From an uncultured Prevotella sp. (GTDB lineage: Bacteria; Bacteroidota; Bacteroidia; Bacteroidales; Bacteroidaceae), in contig CAMOQW010000054.1 of the NCBI GenBank assembly GCA_946623195.1, positions 1 to 11,261 of the forward strand: 11,261 bases of DNA, in the 5' to 3' direction. The translations under genes were made by a program, and so were the position numbers. The notes below the pieces were generated by a model. It ran no database searches, had not been told where the DNA came from, and saw nothing but the letters and a program-made list of their open reading frames with translations. Of this stretch, positions 8,543-11,261 are shown piece after piece (the first letter of the stretch is position 1; the number at the start of each line of letters is the position of its first letter).

Positions 8543-11071
8543 TTACGCTTTTTCCGTTTTGAACTTTCTATATATTTCGCCTATCCACAATACCGGCGAC
8601 GTACCAGCAATGATGGCTAACCATTGTAGTAACGACAGGGGTACCGTGCGGAACATCTTGCCACCAAAGGTAACGATGAGCCACTGACCCAATAGCACCA
8701 ATGCTAACACCAACAGAAATCCTCGACATGCCCATAACCTGTGGAATGCTGAGAAATGAGAACCCAACTGCTTGGCATTGAATAGATTCCACCATTGCAA
8801 CATCACGAAGAGTGTGAAGAATATGGTCAACTCTACATCGTCGACACCTGCCACCCGCTCAAAATACCACAGCAGTGCAAACATGAAGACAAAGAACAAG
8901 CCGCCAATGACTACTATGCCGTGCAACATGGGGTTAGAGATGATAAAGGCGGCGCTCGAACGTGGCCGTTCCTGCATAACCTCACGCGATGGAGGCAGCG
9001 AAGCCAGTGCCGTAGCGGCAAAAGTGTCCATAATCAGGTTTACCCAGAGTATCTGTGTGATGGTGAGTGGCAATTCTGTGCCCACAAAAGCACCAAAGAG
9101 CACCAGCAGCAATGCCGTCATGTTGACCACCAGCTGAAAAAAGATAAAGCGCTGAATGTTTTTATACAGCGAACGACCCCACATGACTGCCTGCACAATG
9201 CTATGGAACGAGTCGTCAATCAGCGTGATGTCGGAGGCTTCCTTGGCAACACTGGTGCCCGAACCCAGCGAGAGCCCTACGTGGGCGCGATTCAAGGCTG
9301 GGGCATCGTTGGTGCCGTCGCCCGTTACGGCCACCACCTCACCTCGCTGTTGCAATAGGCTTACCAGTCGCTGCTTGTCTGAAGGTCGTGCCCGCGACAT
9401 CACTTTCAAGTCGTTTACCACCTCCAGTGCTTCTTCGTCGCTCAAAGCAGCAAATTCCAACCCCGTAATGGTCTGTTTGTTTGTGCTTAATGCTTCTGGA
9501 ACTTGTTTTAATGTCTCTAAGACTCCAGCTTGCCGGCCTATTTCCATGGCTGTTTCTGCCGTATCGCCGGTAACTATCTTGACATCGATACCTGCCAGGC
9601 GACACTGACGGATAGCATCGGGCACTTCTTTGCGGAGCGGGTCACTGATGGCGACAATGGCCAGCAACGTCTTATCCTGGGCGATGGCAAGGGTACGCAT
9701 GGCGTGCTGTTGCCAATGCAATAACTGTTGCTCTAAGGCGTGAGAGGAATTGTCGCACATGGCCATCACTACTTCTGGTGCTCCTTTTATATAGATGGTA
9801 TTACCGACGGTGGTAGTCATGTATTTACGTTCGGTCGAGAATGGCTCACGAGTGGTGAAAGGATGTTCGTCACGCAATTGCTGATAGTCGACACCTTGCT
9901 GCATCAACCATCGCAACAGTGCCTGCTCTGTAGGATTGCCTACCTCGTGTGTGGCTGTTGTATTCAGTGCTATCGCCTTGTACAATTCCTCACAAGAGCT
10001 GCCGTCAGCTGACAAGGAGGTTGTCCTTACATCGCTGACCGTCATGCGGTTTTCTGTCAGAGTGCCCGTCTTATCGGTACAGATGACGGTGACGGCACCC
10101 ATCGTCTCCGATGCCTGCAATTTACGCACCAGATTGTTCGACTTCAACATGCGACGCATATTGAGGGCCAACGCCAGCGTCACAGCCATTGGCAAGCCCT
10201 CAGGTACAGCCATCACAATGAGCGTCACAGCCATCATAAAGTAGCGTAACACTACCTCCAGCATACCTACATAGTCATTGGTATGCCACAGTTCGTTGGT
10301 CATGATATCATGAACGAGAAAGATGACAAACGATGCTGCTGACACTGCACTGCCCACCTTGCTGATGAGTTTAGCCAGCCGGTCTAATTGTAAGTTGAGC
10401 GGTGTCTTCACTCCCGTCAGTTCCATGGCTTGACGAGCCACGTGGCCAATTTCCGTATCGTCACCCACAGCCGTCACCACAAAGCGGCCAGAGCCTGCCA
10501 TCACCATCGACGAGCGCAGCAACAGGTTCTTCGGATAGGCCTCGTTACCCACCTTTGGGGAAATCTCTAGGATAGGCTTCTTATTCGTCATAGGCTCACC
10601 CGTAAGACTCGATTCGTCTACCTGCAGGTCGGTGGATTCCGTCAGACGGCCATCGGCTGGTACCTCATCGCCGGTTTCCACCAGCACCACGTCGCCCACC
10701 ACCACCTCGCGGCGAGCTATCTCCTGGATGCGACCGTCGCGCAACACCTTCACCAGCTGTTCCTCACCCAACTGGGTCAGCACGTCGAATTTGCTGGCTG
10801 CATCGCGCTCAAAATAGAAACCTACGGTGGTTGCCAGCAAAATAGCGACTATGATACCTATGGTTTCCACGAAGTCGTTCTTCACGAATGCCAATCCCAG
10901 CGACACCAGTGCTGCCACCAGTAGGATGCGCACCATGGGGTCGCTGTACTTCTCCAAATACAGTCGCCACATAGATTGTCTCCGAGGTGGAGTAAGTATG
11001 TTTTCGCCATGCCGTTGCCTGCTTGCTAACACTTCGGCAGCGGTCAGTCCCTTGCTCTTTTCAGTTTTCAC
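8543..11071 (-). CDS. P-type ATPase, calcium-translocating type (PMCA/PMR1-like)
   Basis: The 842-residue membrane pump uses ATP to export a cation, by family most likely Ca2+. Visible are an N-terminal cation-ATPase domain, LTGEP in the actuator domain (157-160), VPEGLP in helix M4 (Glu291), the phosphorylated Asp333 in CTDKTGTLT, KGAPE (429-433), TGDT (501-504) and the hinge GDGTNDAP (584-591). Ten membrane spans are predicted (about 45-63, 67-86, 240-256, 273-300, 642-664, 670-690, 715-735, 748-764, 783-803, 811-832). M6 has NLIMD (Asn678, Asp682) as in the calcium pumps. M5 reads FQLVVNMTALL, like plasma-membrane pumps, without the SERCA site-I glutamate; one ion site is therefore inferred. 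The stretch between KGAPE and the P-domain is short. The start is GTG at 11069-11071; no ATG is available upstream in frame, and the next ATG (residue 34) would remove conserved N-terminal sequence. Probable first gene of the ATPase-ribF-CPBP operon. Confidence 0.93.
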   Translation of the reverse strand: MKTEKSKGLTAAEVLASRQRHGENILTPPRRQSMWRLYLEKYSDPMVRILLVAALVSLGLAFVKNDFVETIGIIVAILLATTVGFYFERDAASKFDVLTQLGEEQLVKVLRDGRIQEIARREVVVGDVVLVETGDEVPADGRLTESTDLQVDESSLTGEPMTNKKPILEISPKVGNEAYPKNLLLRSSMVMAGSGRFVVTAVGDDTEIGHVARQAMELTGVKTPLNLQLDRLAKLISKVGSAVSAASFVIFLVHDIMTNELWHTNDYVGMLEVVLRYFMMAVTLIVMAVPEGLPMAVTLALALNMRRMLKSNNLVRKLQASETMGAVTVICTDKTGTLTENRMTVSDVRTTSLSADGSSCEELYKAIALNTTATHEVGNPTEQALLRWLMQQGVDYQQLRDEHPFTTREPFSTERKYMTTTVGNTIYIKGAPEVVMAMCDNSSHALEQQLLHWQQHAMRTLAIAQDKTLLAIVAISDPLRKEVPDAIRQCRLAGIDVKIVTGDTAETAMEIGRQAGVLETLKQVPEALSTNKQTITGLEFAALSDEEALEVVNDLKVMSRARPSDKQRLVSLLQQRGEVVAVTGDGTNDAPALNRAHVGLSLGSGTSVAKEASDITLIDDSFHSIVQAVMWGRSLYKNIQRFIFFQLVVNMTALLLVLFGAFVGTELPLTITQILWVNLIMDTFAATALASLPPSREVMQERPRSSAAFIISNPMLHGIVVIGGLFFVFMFALLWYFERVAGVDDVELTIFFTLFVMLQWWNLFNAKQLGSHFSAFHRLWACRGFLLVLALVLLGQWLIVTFGGKMFRTVPLSLLQWLAIIAGTSPVLWIGEIYRKFKTEKA

Positions 11072-11075
11072 GCTG

Positions 11076-11083
11076 CAAAGGTA
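11076..11083 (-). promoter_or_regulatory. -7 promoter box immediately upstream of the ATPase GTG
   Basis: Read on the minus strand, TACCTTTG is an exact TAnnTTTG match and ends only four bases (CAGC) before the GTG start codon. Transcription from this box would begin at or within a base or two of the GTG, giving a leaderless or almost leaderless mRNA. I see no clear -33 TTTG element upstream. The alternative is that the box is a chance match and the real promoter lies further upstream, in the 11084-11180 region. Confidence 0.55.
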
Positions 11084-11139
11084 CGGTAAAAATACGGTCT
11101 TCTGACCTTTCTACTCACTATAAAATGTTAAAAACGTAA

Positions 11140-11171
11140 AATTCTTAATTCATCATTCGTAATTCTTGATT
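11140..11171. repeat. Imperfect 11-base direct repeat in the divergent promoter region
   Basis: AATTCTTAATT (11140-11150) and AATTCTTGATT (11161-11171) differ at one base and their starts are 21 bases apart, about two helical turns. They lie between the ATPase start and the tRNA promoter. They could be tandem protein-binding sites, but in such AT-rich DNA the match may be chance. The remainder of 11084-11179 shows nothing else I can support. Confidence 0.25.
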
Positions 11172-11179
11172 AAAATACT

Positions 11180-11187
11180 TACCTTTG
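11180..11187 (+). promoter_or_regulatory. -7 promoter box of the tRNA gene
   Basis: TACCTTTG, an exact TAnnTTTG match, lies 24 bases before the first base of the tRNA. Transcription would start near 11191-11193, leaving a leader of about 20 bases to be removed by RNase P. It points away from the ATPase promoter box at 11076-11083, so the two are divergent. No good -33 element is visible around 11155-11160. Confidence 0.7.
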
Positions 11188-11211
11188 CACTCGCTTTAAG
11201 CATAAAGCATC

Positions 11212-11261
11212 GGACTTGTAGCTCAGTTGGTTAGAGCAACAGACTCATAATCTGGAGGTCC
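11212..11261 (+). tRNA. tRNA with anticodon CAT (Met or Ile2), 3' end cut by the window
   Basis: The first 50 bases of a tRNA are visible: acceptor strand GGACTTG (11212-11218), TA, D-arm GCTC-AGTTGGTTA-GAGC (11221-11237), anticodon stem ACAGA (11239-11243) and TCTGG (11251-11255), and loop CTCATAA with anticodon CAT at 11246-11248. The outermost anticodon-stem pair (27-43) is an A-G mismatch; the other four pair properly. The T-arm and acceptor 3' strand are outside the window. The GG start fits an elongator tRNA rather than initiator tRNA. A CAT anticodon can also belong to tRNA-Ile2, whose C34 is modified to lysidine, and the visible part does not decide between them. Confidence 0.93.

Noticed and set aside
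8795..9358. A 187-codon open frame on the plus strand inside the ATPase gene
   Set aside because: It is antisense to a well-supported P-type ATPase, has an unnatural composition (many His, Gln, Cys) and no promoter or ribosome site.

Overview
The window looks like chromosomal core DNA from a member of the Bacteroidota, most likely order Bacteroidales and plausibly a Prevotella-type genome. The evidence is the set of promoter boxes of the form TAnnTTTG (TACTTTTG before topA, TACCTTTG before the tRNA and before the ATPase gene), A-rich leaders without strong Shine-Dalgarno sequences, a topoisomerase I that ends in glycine/arginine-rich C-terminal repeats rather than zinc fingers, and a topA-aroK-speA-argB-ECF sigma gene order that I recall from Bacteroides and Prevotella genomes. 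The order and family are supported by the sequence; the genus is an inference from protein style only.

Layout. Positions 1-31 may be the last codons of an unseen upstream gene. A plus-strand run follows: DNA topoisomerase I (topA, 127-2433), shikimate kinase (aroK, 2430-2957), biosynthetic arginine decarboxylase (speA, 2954-4846), acetyl- or succinylglutamate kinase (argB, 4856-5641) and an ECF sigma factor (5638-6150). Three of the four junctions are 4-base ATGA stop/start overlaps and the fourth is a 9-base gap, so this reads as one transcript. After 84 bases comes a small single-pass membrane protein (6235-6717), preceded by a sequence that resembles an ECF-type promoter and is possibly controlled by the sigma factor next door.

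An AT-rich intergenic stretch (6718-6892) holds a strong hairpin, probably a shared terminator for the two converging gene groups. On the minus strand, reading from right to left, are a P-type calcium-type ATPase (8543-11071), bifunctional riboflavin kinase/FAD synthetase (ribF, 7660-8538) and a CPBP-family intramembrane protease (6893-7663). These are again tightly spaced (4-base gap, then 4-base ATGA overlap) and probably form one operon. At the right edge, transcribed divergently from the ATPase, is the 5' two thirds of a tRNA with anticodon CAT, cut off by the window end.

Functionally these are housekeeping genes: DNA supercoiling, aromatic amino acid and folate precursors (aroK), polyamine precursor from arginine (speA), arginine synthesis (argB), flavin cofactors (ribF) and cation export. 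I found no mobile element, CRISPR array, phage gene or defence system. The points most worth a second look are the ECF sigma/membrane-protein pair with its candidate autoregulated promoter, and the ATPase start codon, which lies so close to its promoter box that the mRNA would be leaderless or nearly so. Both minus-strand genes ribF and the ATPase appear to start with GTG.
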